The position numbers and the translations under genes were made by a program. Below, one piece after another: positions 56,819-64,000 of a stretch of DNA of 64,000 bases. How positions within the stretch are numbered: the first letter of the stretch is position 1; each line of letters starts with the position of its first letter. Location of the stretch: assembly GCF_900215205.1 (NCBI RefSeq), contig NZ_OBDY01000020.1, positions 123,392-187,391 of the forward strand, read 5' to 3'. Origin of the DNA: Paractinoplanes atraurantiacus (GTDB lineage Bacteria > Actinomycetota > Actinomycetes > Mycobacteriales > Micromonosporaceae). Below the pieces are notes generated by a model, which saw only the letters and a program-made list of their open reading frames with translations, ran no database searches and was not told the origin of the DNA.

Positions 56819-57430
56819 ATGACCGCAAGGTGGACAGCAAAATACAGCTGGTACACAGGAACGCCCGGCTTACTGGTCGGCGTGAATCTTCTGCTCGCCG
56901 TCGTGGCCGATCTGGTCGCCGTCACGGTGCTGGCGTTCGGGATCTACTTCCCCCGCCACCACCGCCGTGACCTGCTCGTGGCGTACCTGGTCGTCAACGT
57001 GGGCGTGCTGGCCGTGGCGACGATCCTGGAGTCGGCCACCGTGGGTGTGGGACTCGGGCTGGGCCTGTTCGGCGTGCTGTCGATCATCCGGTTGCGCTCG
57101 TACGAGATCGCCCAGCACGAGATCGCGTACTATTTCGCCGCTCTTGCCCTGGGTCTGCTGCCCGGCCTCACCGGGCGGGTCGACTGGCTGGTCGGCGGCC
57201 TGATGACGTTGATCGTCGCCACGCTCTTCGCCGGCGATCATCCGCGGCTGTTCTCCCGCTACCGCCAGCAGACCGTGCAGCTCGACACCGCGCACACCGA
57301 CGAGCGCGCCCTCCGCGACCATCTGGAGGGCCTCCTCGGCGCCCGGGTGGTCAATTTGTCCGTACGTCACCTCGATCTGGTCAATGACACCACGCTGGTC
57401 GAGGTGCGTTATGTGGCCGCGGCGCCATGA
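56819..57430 (+). CDS. DUF4956-domain membrane protein
   Basis: This 203-residue protein has four to five membrane helices and the DUF4956 core VGVGLGLGLFGVLSIIRLRSYEIAQHEIAYYFAALALGLLPG, with the conserved RLR/EIAQ loop. A soluble C-terminal part (HTDERALRDHLEGLLGARVVNLSVRHLDLVNDTTLVEVRY) follows. DUF4956 proteins are commonly encoded with VTC-domain proteins, as here (4-bp overlap with the next gene), and probably form the membrane part of a polyphosphate or polyanion system. ATG at 56819; GTG at 56881 is an alternative start. Confidence 0.82.
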   Translation: MTARWTAKYSWYTGTPGLLVGVNLLLAVVADLVAVTVLAFGIYFPRHHRRDLLVAYLVVNVGVLAVATILESATVGVGLGLGLFGVLSIIRLRSYEIAQHEIAYYFAALALGLLPGLTGRVDWLVGGLMTLIVATLFAGDHPRLFSRYRQQTVQLDTAHTDERALRDHLEGLLGARVVNLSVRHLDLVNDTTLVEVRYVAAAP

Positions 57431-58170
57431 GAACGATCTCGCTCGAGGAGCTCATCGAGCAGGGCGCGCTGCTCAAACGGTTCGACCGCAAGTACGTACT
57501 GCCCGCTCAGGCCCTGCCCGCCTTCTTCGGCGCCCTCCCGGACGACACCCGGATCCTCGAGATCGACGGCCGCCGCCGCTTCCCGTACCGATCGACGTAC
57601 TTCGACACACCGAGCCTCGACAGCTACCTCGGGGCCGCACGCCGCCGCCGGAGCCGCTTCAAACTGCGCGTGCGCACCTACCTGGCCACCGGCACCGATG
57701 TCCTCGAGGTGAAGACCCGCGGTTCCCGCGGGATCACGATCAAAGACCGTTTCCCGTACGCCGGTGAGCACGATCGCCTCGGCACAGCCGCCCGCGAGCT
57801 CGCGCTCGCCGTGCTGACAAAGGCACGAATCGCCGTCGAGCCCTCGTTCGCGCCGGCGCTGACCACCCACTACGAGCGGACCACCCTGTTCGTCCCGTCC
57901 AGCGGCAGCCGGGTCACCATCGACCACGACCTGGCCTGGGCGCTGCCCGGCGAACCGGCCGGCCCCGCACTGCCCGGCCGCGTGGTCGTCGAGACGAAGT
58001 CGCCACGGCTGACGTCGCCGATCGACCGGCTGCTGTGGTCGCTGGCCCACCGCCCGTCGCCGATGTCCAAATACGCGACGGGCCTGGCCGTCCTGCGCCC
58101 CGCCCTACCCGCCAACCGCTGGCGCCCGCTGCTGCGCCGCCACTTCGACCCGCCGGAAGGCCGTTTGTGA
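57427..58170 (+). CDS. VTC-domain (polyphosphate polymerase-type) protein
   Basis: The 247-residue tunnel-fold protein resembles the yeast VTC4 catalytic domain: LLKRFDRKYVLPAQALPAFF, FPYRSTYFDTPSLDSYLGAARRRRSRFKLRVRTY and VLEVKTRGSRGITIKDRFPY, then VVVETKSPR and MSKYATGLAVL. The many Arg/Lys residues facing the tunnel fit polyphosphate synthesis or binding. ATG at 57427 overlaps the DUF4956 stop. The 3' end (RRHFDPPEGRL) is the first copy of an imperfect triplication that runs into the gap before the next gene. Confidence 0.87.
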   Translation: MRTISLEELIEQGALLKRFDRKYVLPAQALPAFFGALPDDTRILEIDGRRRFPYRSTYFDTPSLDSYLGAARRRRSRFKLRVRTYLATGTDVLEVKTRGSRGITIKDRFPYAGEHDRLGTAARELALAVLTKARIAVEPSFAPALTTHYERTTLFVPSSGSRVTIDHDLAWALPGEPAGPALPGRVVVETKSPRLTSPIDRLLWSLAHRPSPMSKYATGLAVLRPALPANRWRPLLRRHFDPPEGRL

Positions 58171-58272
58171 AATGCCACGCCGCCGCCCTGTGGCGCGCCA
58201 CTACTTCGAGTTCCCGCAGAGCCGTTCGGGGCCCCGTGGCGCGCCGCCACCTCGAGCCCCTGGGGAGCCGTC
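58132..58272 (+). repeat. Imperfect triple tandem repeat at the 3' end of the VTC gene
   Basis: Three related units of about 35 bp (58132-58164, 58189-58225, 58235-58272) share the pattern tgCGC-CGCCACtTCGA..CC....AGCCGT. Translated, they read RRHFDPPEGRL (inside the VTC gene), RHYFEFPQSRS and RRHLEPLGSR. The last two lie after the VTC stop codon. The third ends in GGGGAG, which serves as the ribosome binding site of the lipoprotein gene. Confidence 0.6.
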
Positions 58273-58273
58273 G

Positions 58274-59998
58274 ATGAAGAAACTAGCCGCCGCTGTCGGT
58301 TCCGCCGTCCTGGCGTCCCTGCTCGTCGCCTGCTCCGACGACTCACCTCCGGCTTCCGCTCCGCCCGCCTCCGGCTCCTCCGCTCCCGCCTCGTCCTCGG
58401 CCGCCGCCGTTCTGTCCGCCAACGAGGCCGTACACGCGGGCGCGAACGCCGATGCCAAAGGCGCGGCCACAATCACGCTGTCGGGCGCGTCCGCTTCGAT
58501 CGCCGCGTCTTCGTCCGGCATCAAGGTCGACGGCGGCACCGTCACGATCGGCGCTGCGGGGGTCTATCGCCTGACCGGCTCCTTGAACGGCCAGGTCGTC
58601 GTCAACGCGCCCAAGGCGGCCGTCACGCTGGTCCTCGACAACGCCACGATCAGCAGCTCGACGACCGCCGCGATCGCCGCCGTCGAGGTGGCGCAGCTCG
58701 ATGTCGTACTCGCCGGAACCAACTCTCTGGCCGACGCGCCCTCGTACGCCGAAAGCGCCGATGTCAACGCCGCGCTGTTCAGCGCCGGCGATCTCACCGT
58801 GAGTGGCGACGGCGCGCTGACCGTGGCCGGCAATGGCAACGACGGCATCGCCTCGAAGGACGGCCTGTTGATCTCCTCCGGAAAGCTGACCATCACAGCG
58901 AAGGACGACGGTCTGAGGGGCAAAGACTATTTGACCGTACGGGCGGGAACGATCCGGGTGACGGCCGGCGGCGACGGGCTCAAAGCCGACAACGAGGAGG
59001 ACGCCGAGGCCGGTTTCATCGCGGTCTCCGGCGGCGAGGTGACGGTGACCGCCGGTGGCGACGGCTTCGACGCGGCCACCGACCTCGTGCAGACCGGCGG
59101 GAAAGTCGAGGTGACCTCCGGCGGCGGTCATGAGACAGCGCCCGCCGGCGACCCGTCCACCAAAGGCCTGAAGTCGGGCGTCATCACCGTCCTCGAGGCG
59201 GGCTCGGCCACGGTCGACGCCAGCGACGACGCCGTGCACAGCGACGGCGCGATCCACCTGGCCGGCGCCTCGGTGAGCGCGGCCGGCGGCGACGACGGCG
59301 TCCATGCCGAGGACACCCTGCGCGTCTCGGCCGGCACGGTGAAGGTGATCTCGTCGGTCGAGGGCTTCGAGGCGGCGCACGTGGACGTGACCGGCGGCGA
59401 CTCGTCGATCGTCTCCAGCGACGACGGTCTCAACGCGGCCGGCGGCGACGGCGGCGAGGAGGTCGGCGCTTATACCGCCAGCATCACCGGGGGCACGCTC
59501 GTGATCGACGCCGAGGGGGACGGCCTCGACTCCAACGGAACGGCTTTCGTCAGCGGCGGCACCGTCGTGGTGAGCGGGCCGTCCGGGCGCGGCAACGGCG
59601 CCCTCGACGTCAACGGCACGTTCACCGTCACGGGCGGCACGCTCTTCGCCGCCGGCAGCGCGAGCATGCCGGTGGCGCCCGCGGAGGACTCGCCCCAGGC
59701 CTGGCTGGCCGTCACCCCGGACGCCGCGGTGCCCGCCGGGACGACCGTCCAGGTGGCTGACGCCAAGGGCAAGGTTCTGGCGACCTTCGTGACCCACAAG
59801 CCGGCCGAGAACATCGTCTTCTCGTCGAAGGCCCTGAGGAAAGACACCGACTACCGGATCTACTCCGGCGGCCAGGCCGGAGGCGACACCGTCGGCGGCT
59901 TGGCTTCCACGGGCAGCCTGGGGTCGGCCCAGCAGATCGCGACCGTGACATCCGGCGTGGCCCCTGAGGGCGGATGGGGTCGCCGGCCCGGCCGGTAA
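58274..59998 (+). CDS. Beta-helix carbohydrate-binding lipoprotein (Cthe_2159-like)
   Basis: This 574-residue surface protein has signal peptide and lipobox AVLASLLVACSDD, a Ser/Ala/Pro linker, then about 450 residues of repeated short beta units such as DGLLISSGKLTITAKDDGLRGKD and GGDGLKADNEEDAEAGFIAVSGGEVTVTAGGDGFDAATD. The DDG/GDGL repeats are Asp-rich and look like the calcium-binding parallel beta-helix of Cthe_2159 proteins, which bind acidic polysaccharides. It lies 104 bp after the VTC gene and is often found with VTC, DUF4956 and CotH genes, so it may be the extracellular part of that system. ATG at 58274. Confidence 0.82.
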   Translation: MKKLAAAVGSAVLASLLVACSDDSPPASAPPASGSSAPASSSAAAVLSANEAVHAGANADAKGAATITLSGASASIAASSSGIKVDGGTVTIGAAGVYRLTGSLNGQVVVNAPKAAVTLVLDNATISSSTTAAIAAVEVAQLDVVLAGTNSLADAPSYAESADVNAALFSAGDLTVSGDGALTVAGNGNDGIASKDGLLISSGKLTITAKDDGLRGKDYLTVRAGTIRVTAGGDGLKADNEEDAEAGFIAVSGGEVTVTAGGDGFDAATDLVQTGGKVEVTSGGGHETAPAGDPSTKGLKSGVITVLEAGSATVDASDDAVHSDGAIHLAGASVSAAGGDDGVHAEDTLRVSAGTVKVISSVEGFEAAHVDVTGGDSSIVSSDDGLNAAGGDGGEEVGAYTASITGGTLVIDAEGDGLDSNGTAFVSGGTVVVSGPSGRGNGALDVNGTFTVTGGTLFAAGSASMPVAPAEDSPQAWLAVTPDAAVPAGTTVQVADAKGKVLATFVTHKPAENIVFSSKALRKDTDYRIYSGGQAGGDTVGGLASTGSLGSAQQIATVTSGVAPEGGWGRRPGR

Positions 59999-60006
59999 CG
60001 CGATGC

Positions 60007-60037
60007 TATCTTTCAGGTAGTATCTATCTGAGAGATA
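60007..60037 (+). promoter_or_regulatory. 31-bp near-perfect palindrome before the oxidoreductase gene
   Basis: TATCTTTCAGGTAG, a TAT spacer and CTATCTGAGAGATA agree in 12 of 14 paired positions. It lies 12 bp before the oxidoreductase ATG, just ahead of its AGGAG site, and is AT-rich against the local background. Probable operator for a TetR- or HxlR-type repressor. Confidence 0.6.
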
Positions 60038-60049
60038 CAGGAGCAAACC

Positions 60050-60694
60050 ATGGCGAAGGTCGTCGTTTTCGGCATCACCGGGTACGCGGGCGGGCACATC
60101 GGCGCGGAGCTGGCATCCCGCGGACACCAGGTGAAGGGCGTCGCCCGGAAGATCTCCACGCTGCCCGACGGCATCGAGGCGGACGCCGGTTCGATCCACG
60201 ACGCCGACTTCGTCCGGAGCGTCACCGAGGGCGCCGACCACATCGTGGTCGCGCTCCGCTTCGGCCCGCAGGCCGACGAGCCGCAGCTCATCGAGGCCCT
60301 GCCCAGCCTGACCGCGGCCGCGGTGGCCCAGGGCGCCCGCCTCGGCTTCGTCGGCGGCGCCGGCTCGCTGCTCGTCGCCGAGGGCGGTCCGGCCCTGGTC
60401 GACACGCCCGAGTTCCCGGACGCGTACAAGGGCGAGGCGCTGGCCGCCCGCGACGCGCTGGACGCCCTGCGCGCCACCGACCAGGCCCTCGACTGGTTCT
60501 ACGTCAGCCCGGCGGCCGGCTTCGGCGGTTACACCCCCGGCGAGAGGACGGGCAAGTTCCGCGTCGGCGGCGACATCCTCCTGACCGACGACCAGGGCAA
60601 CTCGTACGTCTCGGGCGCCGACTACGCCATCGCCTTCGCCGACGAGATCGAGTCCGGCGCCCACCGCCGCACCCGCTTCTCCGTCGCCTACTGA
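60050..60694 (+). CDS. NAD(P)-binding oxidoreductase, NmrA/SDR-like
   Basis: The 214-residue Rossmann protein has cofactor loop VVFGITGYAGGHIGAELASRGHQVKGVAR and a later LDWFYVSPAAGFGGYTPGERTGKFRVGG, matching the atypical SDR/NmrA-like group common in actinobacteria and often controlled by HxlR regulators. The substrate is unknown, possibly a quinone or an electrophile. ATG at 60050 follows AGGAG. It is convergent with the HxlR gene (7-bp overlap at the ends). Confidence 0.87.
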   Translation: MAKVVVFGITGYAGGHIGAELASRGHQVKGVARKISTLPDGIEADAGSIHDADFVRSVTEGADHIVVALRFGPQADEPQLIEALPSLTAAAVAQGARLGFVGGAGSLLVAEGGPALVDTPEFPDAYKGEALAARDALDALRATDQALDWFYVSPAAGFGGYTPGERTGKFRVGGDILLTDDQGNSYVSGADYAIAFADEIESGAHRRTRFSVAY

Positions 60695-61146
60695 GTTTCC
60701 GGGCCGGTCATCGTCCAGCCGGGCGACAGCATGCTGCGCGTGAGGTCGCCCGGCGCCGGGCGCTCGCCGCAGGTCTCGCAGACCGTGGCCGGGCGGAACT
60801 CGTGGTCGTGGCGGTGCTCGACGCGGACCGGAGGCTCGGTCACCGCCCAGCGGTCGCCCCAGGCCAACAGCGACCAGATCACCGGGAACAGGTCGCGGCC
60901 GGCCTCGGTCAGGCGGTAACCGTCGTCCTTCTCGACGATGCCGGCCTCGGCCAGGTCCTTGAGCCGGGCGGCCAGCCGGTCGCGGGGCGCGCCGGTGTTG
61001 CGGGCGATCTGGTTGAAGCGGCCGTTGCCGAACGAGATCTCCCGGACCGCCAGCAAAGCCCAGCGGTCGCCCACCAGCTCCAGAGCGGCGGCCACAGAGC
61101 AAGGGCGCCCGGGCAGGGTGGCGGGGTCACGGCGGACGTCGGTCAC
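60688..61146 (-). CDS. HxlR-family transcriptional regulator
   Basis: The 152-residue winged-helix protein of the HxlR type has the family start CSVAAALELVGDRWALLAVREISFGNGRFNQIARNTGAPRDRLAARLKDLAEAGIVEKDDGYRLTEAGRDLFPVIWSLLAWGDRW, with the conserved Cys near the N-terminus that is a redox switch in YodB-type members. An extra CETCGERP near the C-terminus may add a metal or redox site. The GTG start at 61146 gives the usual length. It is divergent to the MFS gene with a 12-bp inverted repeat between the two. Confidence 0.88.
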   Translation of the reverse strand: MTDVRRDPATLPGRPCSVAAALELVGDRWALLAVREISFGNGRFNQIARNTGAPRDRLAARLKDLAEAGIVEKDDGYRLTEAGRDLFPVIWSLLAWGDRWAVTEPPVRVEHRHDHEFRPATVCETCGERPAPGDLTRSMLSPGWTMTGPETQ

Positions 61147-61167
61147 ACCCCGAGCATCGCACGGTTT

Positions 61168-61213
61168 GATTTTCCAACCAAACCGGCTACGGTGCTGCCG
61201 TGGTTGGAAAATC
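61168..61213. promoter_or_regulatory. 12-bp perfect inverted repeat and leaderless promoter, HxlR/MFS
   Basis: GATTTTCCAACC (61168-61179) and GGTTGGAAAATC (61202-61213) are perfect inverted copies 22 bp apart. The right arm overlaps the first codons of the MFS gene. Between them TTGATT (61166-61171), a 16-bp spacer and TACGGT (61188-61193) form a promoter whose start site would coincide with the GTG at 61200, so the MFS mRNA is probably leaderless. A probable HxlR operator. Confidence 0.6.
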
Positions 61214-62597
61214 GCCCTCCTTTCCAAGATCATCGGGTCGCCTCGCCCTGCTCGTGGTGACGCTCGCGGTCTTCATGACGAACCTGGACCTGTGGATCGT
61301 CAACGTTGCCCTGCCCGCCATGGGCGCCGACTTCCACGCCTCCCTGGGCGACCTGAGCTGGGTGCTCAACGCGTACGCGATAACGCTCGCCGCTCTTCTG
61401 GTCGTCGCCGGCCGCCTCGGTGACCGGATCGGGCAGCGGCCGGTCTTCCTGGCCGGCGTCGTGATCTTCACGGTGGCCTCGGTCGCCTGCGCCGCCGCAC
61501 CGACCCTCGGATGGCTGGTCGCGGCCCGGGTCCTCCAGGCGGTCGGCGCCGCCGCCCAGCTGCCCACCTCTCTCGCGCTGCTGCTCGCCGCCGTACCGGA
61601 AAGTCGCCGGACCGCCGCGACCAGGTCTTGGGCCGCCGTCGGCGGACTCGCGGCCGCTTCCGGACCGGTGGCCGGCGGCCTGCTGGTCGAGCTCGACTGG
61701 CGCTGGGTCTTCCTGGTGAACCTGCCGATCGGCGCCCTGGCCCTGATCGCCGGCCTGGTCGCGCTGCCGCGCCCGGCCGCCCGCGAGACCGGCCCGCTGC
61801 CCGACCTGCTCGGCGCCGTCCTGATCACCGCGGCCGTGGCGTCACTCTCGGGCGCGCTGGTCGAGGCGCCGGACTGGGGCTGGCTGTCACCGGGAACCCT
61901 CGCTCTGGCGGCGCTGGCCCTGGTGACGGGCGTTTGGTTCGCCATTCGGTCCGTACGCCATCACACGCCCCTGCTGGAACTGCACCTCCTGCGCCTTCCT
62001 CGCTTCGGGTCGTCCGGCCTGGGCACCATGACGTTCGGCGTGGCCTTCGCCATCATGCTGCTGTCCAACGTGCTGTGGTGCCAGGAGGTGTGGCACTGGA
62101 GCGCCCTGCGCACGGGTGTCGCCCTGGTCCCCGGCCCGGCCCTGGTCCCGATCGTGACCATCCTGACCGCCCGGGCCGTGCACCGCTTCGGCCACGGCCG
62201 CCTGGTGGTCCTGGGCGCGTTGCTGTTCGCGGCCGGCATGCTGTGGCGGGTCGCGCTCATCTCCACCGAGCCCGACTACGTACGCGACCTGCTGCCCAGC
62301 CTCCTGCTGACCGGCACGGGCGTCGGCCTGGCCCTGGGCACCCTGATCGCCGCCGGCGTGCAATCCCTGCCGGCCGACCGCGCGGCGACCGGCTCGGCCC
62401 TGGTCAACGCCCTGCGCCAGATCTCCGCCTCGATCGGCGTGGCCCTGCTGGTGACGATCGTCGGCTCCAGCATCACATCGGCCTCGGCGACCGACTTCCG
62501 CTGGGCGTGGTCCTTGGCCGCCGTGCTGGCCGTCGTCACCGCCGCGATCGGCCTGACCGTCGGCCGCCCGGCGCCGGCCCTCGTCCCGGCCCGCTGA
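61200..62597 (+). CDS. MFS drug exporter, DHA2 (14-helix) type
   Basis: The 465-residue membrane transporter has about 14 helices. It shows motif D1 in TNLDLWIVNVALPAMGADFHASLGDLSWVLNAYAITLAALLVVAGRLGDRIGQRPVFLAG (motif A after helix 2) and the motif C-like helix GGLAAASGPVAGGLLVELDWRWVFLVNLPIG. It resembles EmrB/QacA exporters and would extrude a lipophilic toxic compound in exchange for protons. GTG at 61200 fits the leaderless promoter. Its gene is divergent to the HxlR regulator, which is likely to repress it. Confidence 0.9.
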   Translation: MVGKSPSFPRSSGRLALLVVTLAVFMTNLDLWIVNVALPAMGADFHASLGDLSWVLNAYAITLAALLVVAGRLGDRIGQRPVFLAGVVIFTVASVACAAAPTLGWLVAARVLQAVGAAAQLPTSLALLLAAVPESRRTAATRSWAAVGGLAAASGPVAGGLLVELDWRWVFLVNLPIGALALIAGLVALPRPAARETGPLPDLLGAVLITAAVASLSGALVEAPDWGWLSPGTLALAALALVTGVWFAIRSVRHHTPLLELHLLRLPRFGSSGLGTMTFGVAFAIMLLSNVLWCQEVWHWSALRTGVALVPGPALVPIVTILTARAVHRFGHGRLVVLGALLFAAGMLWRVALISTEPDYVRDLLPSLLLTGTGVGLALGTLIAAGVQSLPADRAATGSALVNALRQISASIGVALLVTIVGSSITSASATDFRWAWSLAAVLAVVTAAIGLTVGRPAPALVPAR

Positions 62598-62601
62598 AAC
62601 T

Positions 62602-62647
62602 CCCGCCTTCCCGGCCGGGCATCCCCCCGCCCGGCCGGGAAGGCGGG
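62602..62647. terminator. Strong 19-bp stem-loop between convergent genes
   Basis: CCCGCCTTCCCGGCCGGGC and its exact complement enclose an 8-base loop (62602-62620 and 62629-62647). The stem is perfect over 19 bp and starts four bases after the MFS stop and ends at the stop of the convergent gene. There is no T-tract, so it may act as a bidirectional barrier of the actinobacterial type. Confidence 0.7.
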
Positions 62648-63451
62648 TCAGCTCTTGGTCTCGATCTCCGCGCGCATGTCCGGGAAGTCGCCCTTCACAT
62701 CCACAGCGGTCTCGTAGAAATACAGGATCATGCCGACGCTGCCCTCATCGGCCCACCCGCAGATCGCGACATCCTCGCCGTCGATGGTGGTGCCGCCGCA
62801 CTGCGCCACCCCGCCGAGCGACCCGGTGCTGGCCGGCGACACCCCTTCGAGCTGGTTGACCCCGGAGAACGACTGGAACGCCGTGTCGAGCATCCGCTGC
62901 GGATCGTCGACGTCGACCTCGGCCGCGAGAGCGGCGAAGAACTTCCGGTCGGCCAGGTCGCCGTAGACGGCCCCGAAAGCGTTGGCCGCCCCCGGATAGC
63001 CCTCCAGTTCCTTCTCCATGTCGGTGGTCAGCGAGGACAGCTCCTCGGCCTCGATCTTGGCTTGCCCGTTCAGCGTGGCCGGCTCCTTGATGCTGATCGC
63101 TTCCTTCGCCGAGAGGCTCGGGCCGGCGCTCGCACCATTGCTCGGCGTGCCCCCGCCCCCGTCACCCTTGCCCCAGGAGACCTTCTCACCGACCAAATAG
63201 AAGACGACACCTCCGCCGAGAACGACGACAACCGCGATAGCCGCCACCAACAGGCTGATCGTCACCGTCCGCGACCCGCTCCGCGGCGGAACCGGCGCCG
63301 GCGCTGGGGCCGCCGGAAAGACCGGCGGCCGGTAAGGGTGACGGTCGTGGACAGGTGGAGGGACACCCTGCCGACCGAAGTCGGGCTGTTCGTAGAGCGG
63401 TTCGGTGTGCGGCGGCGAGTCATACGGGTCGACGGGGGGAGGGTAGGTCAT
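62648..63451 (-). CDS. Proline-rich N-terminus single-pass membrane protein
   Basis: The 267-residue protein has a cytoplasmic Pro/Tyr-rich head (MTYPPPVDPYDSPPHTEPLYEQP), one membrane helix (TISLLVAAIAVVVVLGGGVVFYLV, about residues 65-88), a Gly/Ser linker and an extracellular domain with two Cys in VAQCGGTTIDGEDVAICGW that may form a disulfide. No named family is recognised; such proteins are common in Micromonosporaceae and other actinobacteria. ATG at 63451 gives the usual head; longer frames to 63580 are possible. Confidence 0.7.
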   Translation of the reverse strand: MTYPPPVDPYDSPPHTEPLYEQPDFGRQGVPPPVHDRHPYRPPVFPAAPAPAPVPPRSGSRTVTISLLVAAIAVVVVLGGGVVFYLVGEKVSWGKGDGGGGTPSNGASAGPSLSAKEAISIKEPATLNGQAKIEAEELSSLTTDMEKELEGYPGAANAFGAVYGDLADRKFFAALAAEVDVDDPQRMLDTAFQSFSGVNQLEGVSPASTGSLGGVAQCGGTTIDGEDVAICGWADEGSVGMILYFYETAVDVKGDFPDMRAEIETKS

Positions 63452-63639
63452 CGACGCTCCAGTATCGGGACGGTCGCCCGATGATATCGACACCCCACCT
63501 GGCCAGCCCAAATCAAGATCCCCCGTCGCCTGTTCCGTCCGATCGGCGCGCCCTTGATCAGCCATCTCATCGTCCCGCACCCTCCCTGTGGAGTTTGTAT
63601 CTCACTGACCGGGAAATGCCTTTTCTCGTCGGCCTCGTA

Positions 63640-63665
63640 CCAATTTCCGCACTGCCGGAAATTGG
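63640..63665. repeat. 10-bp perfect inverted repeat in an AT-richer gap
   Basis: CCAATTTCCG, six bases, CGGAAATTGG. It lies in the 63.58-63.78 kb gap between the membrane-protein gene and the IS30-type gene, where base composition drops. It may be an operator, a terminator remnant or part of the mobile element border; nothing else is recognisable in the gap. Confidence 0.55.
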
Positions 63666-63776
63666 CATGATCCTTCCTTTGTTCTCGATCTTCCAGCCGC
63701 GGGATAATGGTTCATGGCGCAGCTGGGGTTCTTGGGTTCTTGCGGTGGTTGCAACACCTGACGGGTTGGGGTCAGG

Positions 63777-64000
63777 GTGGGTCAGTCATCAGGGGAGCGG
63801 GAGTGGCGTCGGCCGACGACAGCTCGTCAGGATCGTTATCTTCGGCTGATGGGGCAAGGGTGGAGTAACGGGCAGGCGTGTCGGGAGGTCGGTATCTCCC
63901 CGGCGACGGGTCGGCGGTGGCGTCATGGATACACCATTCATGCCGGCGGCCGGGTTTATACGTATCCGCCTTTGACCGCTACGCCGGGACCGGTCGCGGC
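63777..64000 (+). mobile_element. IS30-type transposase, 5' part cut by window edge
   Basis: From GTG at 63777 the open frame runs past the right edge (74 codons visible). The product reads ARQDRYLRLMGQGWSNGQAC, then REVGISPATGRRWRHGY and GGRVYTYPPL, the N-terminal helix-turn-helix region of IS30-family transposases of actinobacteria. Codon use is less GC-biased than in neighbouring genes, which fits a mobile element. Terminal inverted repeats cannot be identified without the right end. The start codon is uncertain. Confidence 0.65.

Noticed and set aside
58343..61102. A 919-codon open frame on the minus strand
   Set aside because: It is antisense to the beta-helix lipoprotein and the oxidoreductase genes and has low-complexity Arg/Gly/Val composition typical of a shadow frame in GC-rich DNA.
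1..64000. CRISPR arrays and rRNA genes
   Set aside because: No regularly spaced direct repeats and no rRNA-like segments were seen.

Overview
The window is about 72% GC with dense, short-spaced genes, many GTG starts and ATGA/GTGA start-stop overlaps. The gene content (OmpR-type two-component pairs, PaaX and HxlR regulators, a DosR-like dormancy regulon, a respiratory nitrate reductase, tandem universal stress proteins) points to a high-GC actinobacterium. Micromonosporaceae, for example an Actinoplanes relative, is my best guess; this is inference from content, not from a marker gene. No rRNA or CRISPR array is visible.

1-5 kb: the start of a sensor kinase gene (cut by the left edge), its response-regulator gene broken by an in-frame TGA, then a two-gene operon for phosphatidate synthesis (PlsB-like acyltransferase; HAD phosphatase fused to a PlsC-type acyltransferase).

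5-35 kb: an anaerobic/dormancy island. It holds a trehalose-synthase-like glycosyltransferase, a small sulfur-handling cluster (sulfide:quinone-oxidoreductase-like flavoprotein, DsrC/TusE-like protein, DsrE-like protein), a DUF2231-like membrane protein, an OmpR/kinase pair, an AraC regulator, narK, narGHJI with an aquaporin gene between narG and narH, a MerR-regulated ABC exporter, an Acg-type nitroreductase, adhE, two universal stress proteins and a GNAT/acyl-CoA-synthetase fusion. Ten short palindromes of the DosR/DevR-box type (GGGACC..GGTCCC) lie in front of most of these genes, which ties them into one probable hypoxia regulon. The dosR/dosS genes are not in the window.

35.1-35.6 kb: three tightly packed tRNA genes on the minus strand (Ile-GAT, Ser-GCT and an odd class I tRNA with anticodon CAG). 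They are preceded by a promoter, a 14-codon leader ORF with an excellent ribosome binding site, and an intrinsic terminator. The leader contains codons (ATT, CTG CTG, AGT) that match exactly the three tRNA anticodons. This is the most unusual arrangement in the window.

35.6-45.1 kb: a nine-gene catabolic operon on the minus strand: branched-chain-type ABC importer (binding lipoprotein, LivG, LivF, LivH, LivM), secreted hydrolase, SDR, MaoC hydratase and acyl-CoA ligase. A PaaX-type regulator is divergent to it, with an inverted repeat between.

45-54 kb: a frameshifted diguanylate cyclase gene, a PAS-SpoIIE-HATPase-STAS protein, and a translationally coupled moxR-DUF58-VWA-response regulator-kinase operon, then an aminoglycoside-phosphotransferase-like kinase.

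54-64 kb: small membrane and hypothetical genes, a comB-like gene, a DUF4956-VTC-domain-beta-helix lipoprotein operon, an oxidoreductase behind a 31-bp palindrome, an HxlR/MFS divergent pair with a 12-bp inverted repeat, a proline-rich membrane protein and the first codons of an IS30-type transposase running off the right edge.
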